Positions 21,485 to 31,395 of a stretch of DNA of 64,000 bases are shown here, piece after piece. Below the pieces are notes generated by a model. That model was not told where the DNA came from. It did not search any database and was given only the letters and a program-made list of their open reading frames with translations. Made by a program: the position numbers and the translations under genes. Numbering within the stretch: position 1 is the first letter of the stretch; every line of letters starts with the position of its first letter. The DNA lies in NCBI RefSeq assembly GCF_019279795.1, contig NC_056744.1, positions 898,842,110 through 898,906,109 of the forward strand, written 5' to 3'. The DNA is from Protopterus annectens (taxonomy: Eukaryota; Chordata; Ceratodontiformes; Protopteridae).

Positions 21485-22500
21485 ATGTCAGACCGCTGGT
21501 TGCTTCGGATTATATCCAGAGGTTACAAAATCCCAATGCAACATGTTCCCAGACTCAGGAACCTCCCCGATGTACCACCCAGTCAGAGGGAGGCTGCAGT
21601 CGCAGAAATCCATCAGCTGCTAGAAAAAAGGGCCATCCAACCCGTCCCCCCAGACCAGCTTGGATTAGGGTTTTACTCCAGGATTTTTCTGGTGCCAAAA
21701 AAGACTGGGGACCAGAGACCAATTCTAGACCTTTCCCTCTTGAACCTGTCTGTAACCAAGGAGAAATTCTGAATGGTCACTCTTCAATCCATTCTCCCTC
21801 TATTGCGGGAGAACGACTGGATGTGCTCAATAGACCTCAAGGATGCGTAGTACCACATTTTAATGGACAGACGATCCAGGAGGTTTCTCAGCTTCTGGCT
21901 GGGAGCCAGCCACTATCAGTTCAGGGTCCTTGCCTTTGGCCTCACCACAGCCCCCAGGGTGTTCACCTAAGTTTTAACAGTGATAGCGGCCCACCTGAGA
22001 CTCCAGGGAATGCAGGTCTTCCCGTACCTGGACGACTGGCTCCTGACCGCCCCAACAAGGCATCTACTCTGCTCAGCCAGAGATTTTTTTCTCTGCCTAG
22101 CTCTCTGGTTAGGCATCACGATCAATACGGACAAATCCTCCCTTGCTCTGACACAAGTGATAGACTTCATAGGGGCCAGATTAGATACGAGAAGTCTGCG
22201 AGCCTAGCTCACTTCAGAACGACTACAGAATCTGAGATTTCATGTGCGGGCCATCCTCCAATCAGAAGCTCCACCAGCAGAATTGGTCCTGAGGGCACTG
22301 GGCTCCATGGCAGCGGCAATAACGCTCCTTCCATGCACTCGCCTAAACATGAGGGTACTACAGTGGACCCTCCAAGTACAATGGTCCTTTCAGCTTCTTC
22401 CTCTCAATCACCCTATCTCTATCAGCAAGGCTTGCAGGAGGGCCCTGTTATGGTGGCTCCAGTCCCCAGACCTCCATACAGGCTGACCCTTCTGCGCTCC
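21485..22500 (+). pseudogene. DIRS-E1 reverse transcriptase (isolated stops)
   Basis: One frame carries the whole RT apart from single nonsense codons after TKEKF (21771), within KDA-YHI (about 21848) and after PRVFT (about 21967). Blocks: IQPVPPDQLGLGFYSRIFLV, PKKTGDQRPILDLS, MCSIDLKDA (catalytic Asp), FGLTTAPR, FPYLDDWLLTAPTRH (about 22020-22060, catalytic YLDD intact), and FIGARLDTRS. The pattern of isolated point stops suggests recent inactivation. Confidence 0.85.
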
Positions 22501-22509
22501 ACCTCCTCT

Positions 22510-22905
22510 TGTCATGGTGACCACGGACTCTTCTCGCCTCGGGTGGGGAGGGGGGGCATTGCTCAGGCAGAACAGTCCAAGGCACGTGGAATGATAGAGA
22601 CCTCCCTGCATATCAATGTTCTGGAGATGAGGGCGGTGCTGTTGGCGTTGCAAGCACTTCACAACCTTTTTCCCGTAGGAACTATTGCGATACAGACGGA
22701 CAACATGTCAGTTGTCTGGTATATCAACAAACAGGGGGGAACCAGGTCTTATCCTCTCTGCCGAGAGGCCATGAGGGTGTGGGAATGGGCGATCTCCACC
22801 AACCGCTTTCTGATCGCAACGCACATTCCGGGATGGTCCAACATTCTGGCGGACAAACTCAGCCGCACTATTCTTTCCTCTTACGAGTGGTCTCTCAACT
22901 CCTGA
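22510..22905 (+). pseudogene. DIRS-E1 RNase H (one frame change)
   Basis: It begins with VTTDSSRLGWG (about 22516-22548), then a G-run frame change. It is then open to the stop at 22905: HINVLEMRAVLLALQAL (catalytic Glu), IQTDNMSVVWYINKQGG (catalytic Asp), and NILADKLSRT. The downstream linker (about 22910-23310) encodes the conserved LYAYPPLPLMLKLLQ and LTAWLLQFHS words shared with E2. Confidence 0.8.
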
Positions 22906-23309
22906 GTAGCAAAGCGGATATTTGCAAAATGGGGGCAACCCTGCTGCGATCTTTCCCTCTCCCTCAAATACGAAATGCGACAGCTTCTTCGCGCTGATTC
23001 CCCAACCAGGGGAAACCTCGAGAGATGCTCTAGTGCATGCTTGGCCCGCCCGGTCTACTTTATGCCTATCCTCCTCTACCCCTGATGCTAAAGCTTTTAC
23101 AGAAAGCCTCTCGGTTGGGGAGCAAAATAATCCTCATTGCCCCATTCTGGCCTCGGCAAACTTGGTTTCCTTACCTGTGGTCTCACTTGGTGAATCCTCC
23201 CTGGATTCTGGATCCCAGCCCGGATCTAATATCCCATCCATCAGGCTTACCGACCCCGAATCTGGACAACCTGAAGCTAACAGCTTGGCTGCTCCAGTTC
23301 CACTCTTAA

Positions 23310-24336
23310 TCAGGACTCCCGGCATCTCTTCACCAGTCAAAGCCATCTTGGTGGCAGCGCATAAACCTTCCACCAGGAAAGTTTACCACAGTAAATGGAA
23401 GCGCTTCTCCATCTGGGCGGAACATCATAATTTGGACCCCTTCACTGCTCCGTTAACGTCAGTGTTGGACTTCCTTACCGGACTTTTTCAGCAAGGGGCT
23501 AGCTGTTCGACAGTCAAGGTACAATTGGCAGCCATCTCCCATTACCATGTAGGACATGAGACATGTCCTTTGATGTCAGCTAAACTATGTAAAACCTTCC
23601 TCAAGGGTACTTTTCTGCTCAGGCCCCCTATCAAAGAAGCCGTACCCCCTTGGGATCTATCACTAGTTCTTCAAGCCTTGACGGCTTCCCCTTTGAACCA
23701 GCTACCTCGGCTGATCTTAAATACCTGTCTTGGAAAACAGCATTCTTGGTAGCCATCACTTCAGCGAAAAGAGTTTCGGAACTTCAAGCTCTTTCCATAA
23801 AACCCCCTTACTTGGTTTTTCATCAGGATGAAGTGTACCTCAGGACCATTCCCTCCTTCCTACCCAAGGTGGCCTCAGAAACCAATATCAATCGGTCCAT
23901 TAACCTACCTGTTTTCTTCCCTAATTATCAAAATAAAGGAGAGTACAAGCTGCATTCTTTAGATGTGCACAGGCAGCTGAATTTCTATATTCATAGGACT
24001 GCTGGTCACAGACAATCCGATCAGCTGTTCATTTCCTTTGCCATATTCAGTTTGGGTAAAGCCGTTTCGAAGGTCACCTTATCACACTGGATTTCCCAAT
24101 GTATCCTTCTAGCTTTTGAAGCTTCTGGGAGGCCCGCACCTCAAGGAGTCCTTGCACATTCCACTCGCTCCATATCTACTTCTGCTGCATTCAGATCTAG
24201 AGTCCCCCTGGATGATATTTGCTCGGCAGCCACTTGGGCCTCATCTCATACCTTTATCAACCACTACAAACTGGACGTAATTTCCAGAGGGAGAGCATCC
24301 TTTGGCTCCGCAGTGCTCCGGAACATCCTTCCATGA
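23310..24336 (+). pseudogene. DIRS-E1 tyrosine recombinase (one frameshift, catalytic set kept)
   Basis: This is the integrase of the element. The N-terminal part is open from upstream to about 23690 (STRKVYHSKWKRFSIWAE, VLDFLTGLFQQGAS, VKVQLAAISHYHV). A frameshift near 23690 is followed by an open frame to the stop at 24336. Catalytic blocks are ITSAKRVSELQAL (Arg, about 23755-23795), AHSTRSISTSAAF (His-x-x-Arg, about 24157-24192) and HTFINHYKLD (Tyr, about 24247-24277). The stop at 24336 is about 30 bp before the internal complementary region. Confidence 0.88.
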
Positions 24337-24367
24337 TGGCCACCCAAGATTCAGGTAGCTGGGGACT

Positions 24368-24468
24368 GTCCCACAGGTTGCTGACAAATGAAGTCCCTAC
24401 TCCAGATAAAGAAGTTGTATACTCACCATAACGTTCCATCTGAGTAGGTGGCTTCATTTGTCTGCAAC
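24368..24468 (+). repeat. Internal complementary region of DIRS-E1
   Basis: The first part to about 24407 (CCCACAGGTTGCTGACAAAT..., ending CTCCAGAT) is the reverse complement of the left tip. From about 24408 it is the reverse complement of the right tip (...ATGGTGAGTACATAACTTCTT). Confidence 0.88.
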
Positions 24469-24559
24469 CATCCCCCCCTCCTTCCCCCTGACCTTCAGAA
24501 GAGTTAGTTGTATTACCCTGCCTTTTCCTGTTGGGATAACTTTTTAGGTATATGTAGGA

Positions 24560-24749
24560 GGGCAAACTTGATCTGAGGTCATTTGGGGTTGGCAGGGGAT
24601 TATGGGTGAGGGGAGGAGCTAGGAGCTCGGATCCATAGCTGTATAAATAGTTGCCGGCTCGGATCCGATATCGGATCCAAGACCCACAGGTTGCAGACAA
24701 ATGAAGCCACCTACTCAGATGGAACGTTATGGTGAGTACATAACTTCTT
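24560..24749 (+). repeat. Right inverted terminal repeat of DIRS-E1
   Basis: It is the reverse complement of 18758-18905, ending ...ACATAACTTCTT at 24749. TATAAAT lies at 24642-24648 on the plus strand, pointing toward E2. Confidence 0.9.
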
Positions 24750-24905
24750 AATCTGAAGTAGGAACTTCATTTGTCAGCAACCTGTGGGATACGGATCCGA
24801 TCTCGGATCCGAGCCGGCAACTTCTATCATAGCATAGATCCGAGCTCCTAGCCCCTCCCCCTTACCCATAATCCCCTGCCTACCCTAACTGACTCTGATC
24901 TAGTT
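24750..24905 (+). repeat. Left inverted terminal repeat of DIRS-E2
   Basis: It contains ACGGATCCGATCTCGGATCC and GATCCGAGCTCC. It is the reverse complement of 30480-30640. Confidence 0.9.
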
Positions 24906-25140
24906 TGCCGCTCTTCAAGCAACAGCTAGGTTCCAGAGCTCTTAGCATTTTTGTGAGAAAAAAAGGTTTTTCTTCTTTCTGAGTGATTGTGTGTGCGTGG
25001 TAGGTTTATCCTTTACACTAATCTTATTATTATTTTAGCTTTCAGCTTAAATTTAATTTAAAATATTTCTCCCTTCCCCACTGGTCGTAGCTTGTGTGAC
25101 TTGAGTGTTAGGGGCCTAGTGAGTGTGCTTTACTGTAGTA

Positions 25141-27409
25141 ATGTCGGAGGCCCCTAAAGCCATTTTTTCGAAATGCACCGAGTGTGGTCACAAGCTTTCA
25201 CCGGCTGATGGCCACACTCTGTGCGATAGGTGCCTTGGGGTTGAACACCTCTATTTGGGTTGCGAGATTTGCGCGGCGTTCAACCCCAGGGCACTCAAGG
25301 ATCGACGGTCGAAGCTAGTTCTGGCAGGTCTTCTACCCCTAGACTCTGCTTCGGCCTCCGGTACTTCGGTGCCCGCTACCCCTCCGGTAGCGGTCACTCC
25401 TGCCTCCCTTCCTCTGACCGGGACTCAACCTCCCTCTTCGGCTGCGGAGGATAGGGAGGCCAGGAAAGAGAAGCAGGGGGAGAAGCACCTTAAGTGGCGG
25501 GCCGATGACTCCTCATCGGCCCCGCCCGCCAAGAGGGCTTCTCCGTCCAAGTCTTCTCCATCTCCTCCTCCTCAGATCCGATCCCCTTGTTTCTCCCCGG
25601 GACCCGAGGAGGAGGTGATCCAGTTCCCGTCGAGGTCATCGAGGCGACACTCCAGGTGTGCTCGGTGGCCTCTTCGAGGTCCACTTTTAGCATGTCTGAT
25701 GCGGACATGGACCGGAAGATAAGGAGATTCATCCAGGCCCAGATGCAGATGGGAGTGCTCTTGCCTCCCCCCCGGGGGGAGCTCGACCCCTTTTTTCGCT
25801 CCTATAGCTCCTTCTCCGACCCGCATTCCGGGTTCGGAGCGCTCTGAGCTGAGCCATGTTGGATCCGGGGGTAGGTCGGAGCTGACCGTGTTGGGCACAT
25901 CGGCTCCGACTGCTCCCTCGAGTTTGTCTGATCCGACCTCTCGGAGCCGTGGGCCGAGCTTCGGATCCGAGGGATTCGGTGTGCTTTCGGCTCCGTCTTG
26001 GTCGGAGAACACTGGTCCTTCGGATCCGACGTTCTCGGTGCCGGGTCCGATCCCCGCTTCGGATCCGAGTGGGAATCGGATCTCTGATCCGTCAGAGAGC
26101 GGCTCCCCCTCTGCTTTCGCTGCGGTGGAGAGGGCACTGTCGAGTGCTTCGAGGCCTCCGGTCTTGGCTTCAGCTCCCTCCCGCACTCCTTCTCATCTGG
26201 TCCTGGCTCTCCTCATCCGGCCCTCGGGGCAGCCTGCCTCAGCGCCCTTAGGAGTTCCAGTGGAACAGGATACAGCCCATGAGGACTCGTCTGACAGCCC
26301 TCACAAGGCAAAGTGCAAAAGGAGGCACATAGACTCCCCTGAGAGTCTCACCGAAGGTACGGACTTGGATGAAGGGGAAGGCTCCCCTAGGTCACCCCCC
26401 GAGGATGTCTCCTTTGGAGACATCATGGAAATGCTCAAAATCAGGGGTGGGTGGTCTGCCCCCAAGGCTTCCTCTGAGTCCGTATTCCTTGAGACGTTTG
26501 AGGCAGGACCATCTACCTCTTGGGTGTCCCCTCCACCCGTCCCCCTGGTGGATCTCATATCCTCTAGGGCTTGGAAGGAACCGGACACCATAGAGCCGAT
26601 CCCCAAGCGTCCAGACAACATTTTGAGCCCCCATGCAGAGAGATCACACTGAAGCAGAGGTCCCCCTATGGATGCCATGTTGGTGGCTGCAGCCACCAAG
26701 AAAGAGTTGGCTCAGGAGAGCCCCACGGTTCATCCTCCGAGCAAGGAGTCTTGTGCGATGGACCGTCTTGGGAAGCGGGCCTTCAGTTCAGCGACCTTCT
26801 CTGAGGGCCTTGAACTACATGGCACATGTTATTCGGATGCAGCGGGATCTAATTAAGGAATATGCTGCTTCCCCCCCAGGGTCCATGTCGGAGGGAGACA
26901 AGGATCTGTACTCCTGCCGAATGGCCACCCTCCACTCTATCACCTCTATGCGGCTGTTGTCTGATGCTATGGAGGGAGCCGCTAGAGCAGGCGGAGTCGG
27001 GTTTGTCATGAGGAGACGGACCTAGCTTCGTCACTGTGACTTCTCTGAACCCTTTAAGGCGTCATTCGCGAATGCCCCTTTTGATGGTTCTGCACTGTTC
27101 GGCAAAACCGTTCGTGACACTCTTGTCCAGAGTGAGAAAGACAGGAAGACCTTGTCTGCCGTCTGAGTCTGCTTCTCTGCGCCCCAGAGGTCCTTTTCCA
27201 AGAACCAAAAGGGTCAGAAGAAGATGTGGTTCCGAAAATCGCATCAATCCCAGTCTGCTCAGGACAACCAGTCCTCTCGTGGCAGAGGAGGACAAGGAGG
27301 ACGCCGCCCCAGAGGCAGAGGGGGTCCCAAGGCCCATGTAGAATCCCTGAGGGGATACCCGACTGCTCCACTCTGGAGGCGGTCGGGGGGTGTTTTTCGA
27401 GGCACCTAG
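25141..27409 (+). pseudogene. DIRS-E2 gag-like ORF1 (few frameshifts)
   Basis: The ATG at 25141 opens MSEAPKAIFSKCTECGHK. The full N-terminal Cys/His module is readable here: C-x2-C, then HTLCDRC (H-x3-C-x2-C), then GCEIC (C-x2-C). A basic helix follows (REARKEKQGEKHLKWR). The first frame is open to about 25720. A frame change and stop lie near 25690-25850. The frame resumes from about 25888 to 26650 (Ser-Asp-Pro-rich, then SPESLTEGTDLDEGEGSP). A stop near 26650 is followed by the block DRLGKRAFSSATF and LNYMAHVIRMQRDLIKEYA (26760-26870). The RG-rich tail is SSRGRGGQGGRRPRGRGG (about 27271-27325). Confidence 0.82.
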
Positions 27410-27420
27410 CAAAATGCGAG

Positions 27421-28450
27421 TCCATAACAATGGATCGCTGGGTGCTTCGTATTATATCCAGAGGTTACCAAATTCCCTTTATAGTAAACCCCAGAATCAG
27501 AAGCCTTCCCGACGTTCCACCCAGTCAGAGGGAGGCGGCTGCTGCAGAAATTCACCAGCTTCTGCAAAAAAGAGCCATCCAGCCTGTCCCCCCAGATGAA
27601 GTCTGATCAGGGTTTTACTCCAGGTTTTTTCTGGTGCCAAAAAAGACAGGGGACTTGATGTCCATCCTCGACCTCTCTCTCCTAAACCTGGCGGTACCCA
27701 AAGAAAAGTTCCGAGTGGTCACGTTGCAATCCGTCCTCCCCTTATTGCGGGAGGATGACTGGATGTGCTCCATAGACCTCAAGGATGCGTACTATCACAT
27801 TCTAGTGGACAGGCGTTCCAGGAGGTTTCTCCGCTTCCGGCTGGGAGCCAGTCACTTTCAGTTCAGGGTCCTCCCCTTCGGTCTCACCTCAGCCCCCAGG
27901 GTGTTCACCAAGGTCCTAGCGATAATAGCGGCCCACCTGAGACTCCAGGGAATTCAGGTCTTTCCATACCTGGACGACTGGCTCCTCACAGCCCCAACAA
28001 GGGATCTACTTTGTTCATGCAGGGATTATTTCCTCAGTCTGGCTCCACTATTAGGATTAACCATCAACATGACCAAATCCTCTCTCATCCCTACACAGGT
28101 GTTGGATTTTATAGGGGCGAGACTGGATTCCAGACAGATGCTTGCATTCTTGACGCCAGATCGGCTTCGGAACCTGATGTTGCACGTGCAGGCCATGCTT
28201 CAACTGCAAACTCCTTCAGCGGAATTGATCCTGAGGGCCCTAGGATCTATGGTGGCTGCAATCCCTCTGCTGCCATTGGCCCGGTTGAACATGAAGGTTC
28301 TGCAGTGGACCCTCCAGGTACAATGGTCCCTGTCTTGCAACCCCCTGTCTCACCCCATTTCCTTAAGCAAGGTTTGCAGAAGATCACTCCTGTGGTGGCT
28401 CCAGTCTCCCAACCTCCACACGGGACGTCCCTTCTCACTACCTCCGCCAG
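27421..28450 (+). pseudogene. DIRS-E2 reverse transcriptase (one early stop)
   Basis: The N-terminal part VLRIISRGYQIPF to RAIQPVPPDEV ends at a stop at 27604-27606. From 27634 the frame is open for about 300 codons: PKKTGDLMSILDLS, MCSIDLKDAYYHI (Asp), FRLGASHFQFRVLPFGL, FPYLDDWLLTAPTRD (YLDD, about 27960-28005), FIGARLDSRQ, and the thumb region to CRRSLLWWLQSP (about 28375-28410). It is the best preserved RT in the window. Confidence 0.88.
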
Positions 28451-28454
28451 TCGA

Positions 28455-28830
28455 CAGTGACCACGGACGCTTCTCGCCTGGGGTGGGGCATTTTTCAGGC
28501 AGGACAGTCCAAGGCACAGGAACGACGTAGAAACCTCTTTGCATATCAACGTCCTAGAGATGAGGGCGGTGCTTTTGATGTTGCAGGCACAACACAACTC
28601 TCTTCCGGTAGGGATGATTGCGGTACAGACAGACATGTCTGTCGTCTGGTACATCAACAAACAGGCGGGAACCAGGTCTTACCCTCTTTGCCGCGAGGCC
28701 ATGAGAGTGTGGGAATGGGCGATTTCCACCAACCGCTTTCTCATAGCAACGCACATTCTGGGATGGTCCAACATTCTAGCGGACAGGCTCAGTCGTACTA
28801 TCCTGACTCCTTACGAATGGTCTCTCAACC
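28455..28830 (+). pseudogene. DIRS-E2 RNase H (one frame change)
   Basis: The first block is VTTDASRLGWG (28457-28490), followed by a frame change near 28500-28520. It is then open: HINVLEMRAVLLMLQAQ (Glu) and VQTDMSVVWYINKQ. In that block the usual TDNMS is shortened to TDMS by an in-frame loss of one codon next to the catalytic Asp. NILADRLSRTILTPYEW follows. The same frame continues through the conserved linker (RWGQPCCDLFASPSN, LLYAYPPLPLMLKLLQ) to a stop near 29241. Confidence 0.85.
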
Positions 28831-29225
28831 ATCGAGTTGCAGAGCAAGTATTTGCCCGATGGGGGCAACCTTGTTGCGATCTTTTTGCCTCTCCTTCAAA
28901 CACCAAATGCAACGATTACTTCGCTCTGATCCCCCCTCCGGGGGAGTCCCTGAGAGACTCTCTAGTTCATGCTTGGCCTCCCGGTCTGCTTTATGCTTAC
29001 CCTCCTCTTCCTCTGATGTTGAAATTATTACAGAAAGCCAGGCAGCTGGGGAGCAAGATGATCCTCATTGCCCCATTCTGGCCTCGTCAGACGTGGTTCC
29101 CTTACCTATGGTCTCACCTAGTGTATCCACCATGGATTCTGGATCCCATTCCGGATCTCATTTCTCACCCTCTCGGTCTTCTGACTCCGAACCTGGTCAA
29201 CCTCAAGCTGACGGCTTGGTTGCTC

Positions 29226-30254
29226 CAGTTCCACTCCTCATAAGGACTCCCGGGATCTCATCACCGGTCAAAGCCATTCTTGTAGTAGCTCACAAGCCTT
29301 CCACCAGGAAGGTTTATCGGAGTAAGTGGAAACGCTTCACCATTTGGGCAGAACACCGTCGTTTAGACCCTTTTACAGCTCCGATATCATCGGTTCTAGA
29401 TTTTCTAACCTCTTTCACCAGGGGGCTAGTTCTTCCACAGTCAAGGTGCAACTGGCAGCAATCTCATACTATCACGTGGGGCAAGAGTCTGGCCCTCTTA
29501 TCACTTCCAAACTGTGTAAGACCTTCCTCAAGGGTACCTTCCTCCTTAGGCCTCCAGTTAAAGAAGGTGGTACCTCCATGGGATTTATCCTTAGTCTTGC
29601 AGGCCTTGACTGGTCCCCCATTCGAACCAGCGGCCACGGTTGATCTCAAATTTCTCTCTTGGAAGACAGCCTTTTTGGTGGCCATAACTTCAGCCAAAAG
29701 AGTATTGGAATTGCAAGCTCTTTGTGTCATACCACCATATCTGGTATTTCACCCGGGTAGGGTTTACCTCGGGATCAATCCGTCCTTTCTACCTAAGGTA
29801 TCTTCAGAAGCGAACATCAATCAATCTTCCAGTGTTTTACCCCAACTTTCATAACAAGGGAGAGTACAAGCTACATTCCTTAGACGTACACAGACAACTA
29901 CGTTTTTATATCCATAGAACTGATCATAGGCAATCCGATCAGTTGTTTATTTCCTTTGCCAAAAGTAATTTCGGAAAGTCAGTTTCTAAAGTTTCTCTCT
30001 CTCGATGGATCTCTAGTTGTATTCTTTTAGCATATCAGAGCTCGGGAAGGCCTGCACCTCAAGGAGTCAATGCTCATTCTACTAGGGCCGTTGCCACTTC
30101 TGCGGCCTTTCAAGCTAGGATTCCACTAGATGACACTTGTTCCGCAGCCACTTGGGCTTCATCTCACACTTTTATCAGCCACTATAAAATAGATGTAGTC
30201 TCCCGAGGTAGGGCGTCCTTTGGCTCTGCGGTGCTCCGGAATATCCTTCCATGA
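29226..30254 (+). pseudogene. DIRS-E2 tyrosine recombinase (frameshifts, catalytic set kept)
   Basis: The N-terminal part is ISSPVKAILVVAHKPSTRK with SKWKRFTIWAEHRR (29250-29365). Frame changes near 29415 and 29560 displace the middle. The first catalytic Arg block is ITSAKRVLELQAL (about 29688-29725). A further frame change near 29815 follows. The C-terminal part is open to 30254 with HSTRAVATSAAF (His-x-x-Arg, about 30075-30105) and HTFISHYKID (Tyr, about 30166-30195). All four recognisable catalytic residues are present. Confidence 0.87.
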
Positions 30255-30289
30255 AGGCCACCCAAGATTTAGGTAGCTGGGGACTCTGT

Positions 30290-30388
30290 CCCACAGGTTG
30301 CTGATGTATGAAGTTCTTACTTCAGATTAAGAAGTTATGTACTCACCATAACGTTCCATCTGAGTAGGTATCTTCATTTGTCTGCAAC
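30290..30388 (+). repeat. Internal complementary region of DIRS-E2
   Basis: To about 30328 it is the reverse complement of the left tip (24750-24790). From about 30329 it is the reverse complement of the right tip (to 30666). Confidence 0.88.
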
Positions 30389-30479
30389 CATCCCCCCCCC
30401 CTTCCCCCTGACAGATATAATCGTTCTTGTGTTATTAGCATATGTTCCCATTGGGACACTTATCTGCTGTGCTATGGGG

Positions 30480-30666
30480 CAAACTTGATCTGAGGTCAGT
30501 TAGGGTAGGCAGGGGATTATGGGTAAGGGGGAGGAGCTAGGAGCTTGGATCTATGCTATGATAGAAGTTGCCGGCTCGGATCCAAGATCGCATCCGTATC
30601 CCACAGGTTGCAGACAAATGAAGATACCTACTCAGATGGAACGTTATGGTGAGTACATAACTTCTT
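30480..30666 (+). repeat. Right inverted terminal repeat of DIRS-E2
   Basis: It is the reverse complement of 24750-24905 plus a right-specific tip (ATGGAACGTTATGGTGAGTACATAACTTCTT). Confidence 0.9.
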
Positions 30667-31395
30667 ATTTCTTCTCTGAATATCTTTTTTGTTTCTCCTA
30701 TATGAGACTAGTGTTAAGTAGTAATTGCTGAATTCTACTTTCACACTAGAACTGTGTTTATTTGTACTTTCAAAGGGCTCCACTTCATGGCCTGATCTGC
30801 GATACAGCAGTAGTACTCCACAGATGCATTTCCATTGTGTATGGAATGCCACAGGTGAGCCCACTGTAGCAACCTGAACTACTATTTTAAAAAAAATTGA
30901 GCCCAGTGTAACAGCCTGAAAAACTAGCTGAAAAATGTGCTGACCCACTAATTTAGTTGATGAGTTGCACTGCTTGCATTTCCTGTTTTCCTGCAACTTC
31001 TATGCACAGTTCATTTTTATAGTTTGTACCAACTCTGCGACATAACGAGGTAAAACCTTAATAGTGAAACTGACAGCTTGGGTTCAGTTAATAGCCTAGG
31101 CATTGTAGGAGCTGTCAGGGGTGAAAGTGAGGAGACAGTGCCTGCTAAATCTGTCTCTGAAAGACTGGGTATGCATACCTGGACTGCCTGCTTTGTGTTG
31201 GAATTGGATTGCTGTGAAGTCGCAGGCAAAATACGCACAGCACTCCTTGACTTTCTTACTAAAGTACTTTGCTTCAGCACGTCTCTTACTGTGGTTGCAC
31301 ACTCGATCTTGCCATATAACGTCTTCTATTCTGGAGAGGAATATGTAGGGTACTTTGAAGGCTCATACTACAGCTGTTTGGGAAGGATGGAATTA
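30667..31395 (+). other. No recognisable feature
   Basis: This is unassigned sequence between DIRS-E2 and the 3' tail of a minus-strand LINE. An open frame at 31078-31446 (plus) has no recognisable motif and overlaps the LINE tail, so I do not call it a gene. Confidence 0.4.

Larger units (their letters stand above)
18758..24749 (+). mobile_element. DIRS-E1, full length
   Basis: This is a complete DIRS element of about 6.0 kb. Left ITR 18758-18905 and right ITR 24560-24749 are near-perfect reverse complements of each other (GATATCGGATCCGAG, TTATACAGCTATGGATCC). The internal complementary region at 24368-24468 joins the two tips. Damage is light: single stop codons in RT and one frameshift in the recombinase. 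It abuts DIRS-D on the left and DIRS-E2 on the right with no spacer. Its ITRs match each other better than they match those of E2, so it is a distinct insertion and not a recombinant half. Confidence 0.92.
24750..30666 (+). mobile_element. DIRS-E2, full length
   Basis: This is a complete element of about 5.9 kb, same family as E1. The left tip AATCTGAAGTAGG starts immediately after the E1 right tip, and the right tip ends at 30666. Left and right ITRs are mutual reverse complements with element-specific features (TTCTATCATAGCATAGATCC on the left, mirrored on the right), so both ends belong to the same insertion. Coding parts have few lesions. RT YLDD and the recombinase Arg, His, Arg and Tyr residues are present. 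Confidence 0.92.

Noticed and set aside
21451-22905. A 484-codon open frame read as a single protein
   Set aside because: Only the last about 100 codons are real (RNase H of DIRS-E1). The first part is a shadow of the RT frame, which lies in another phase.
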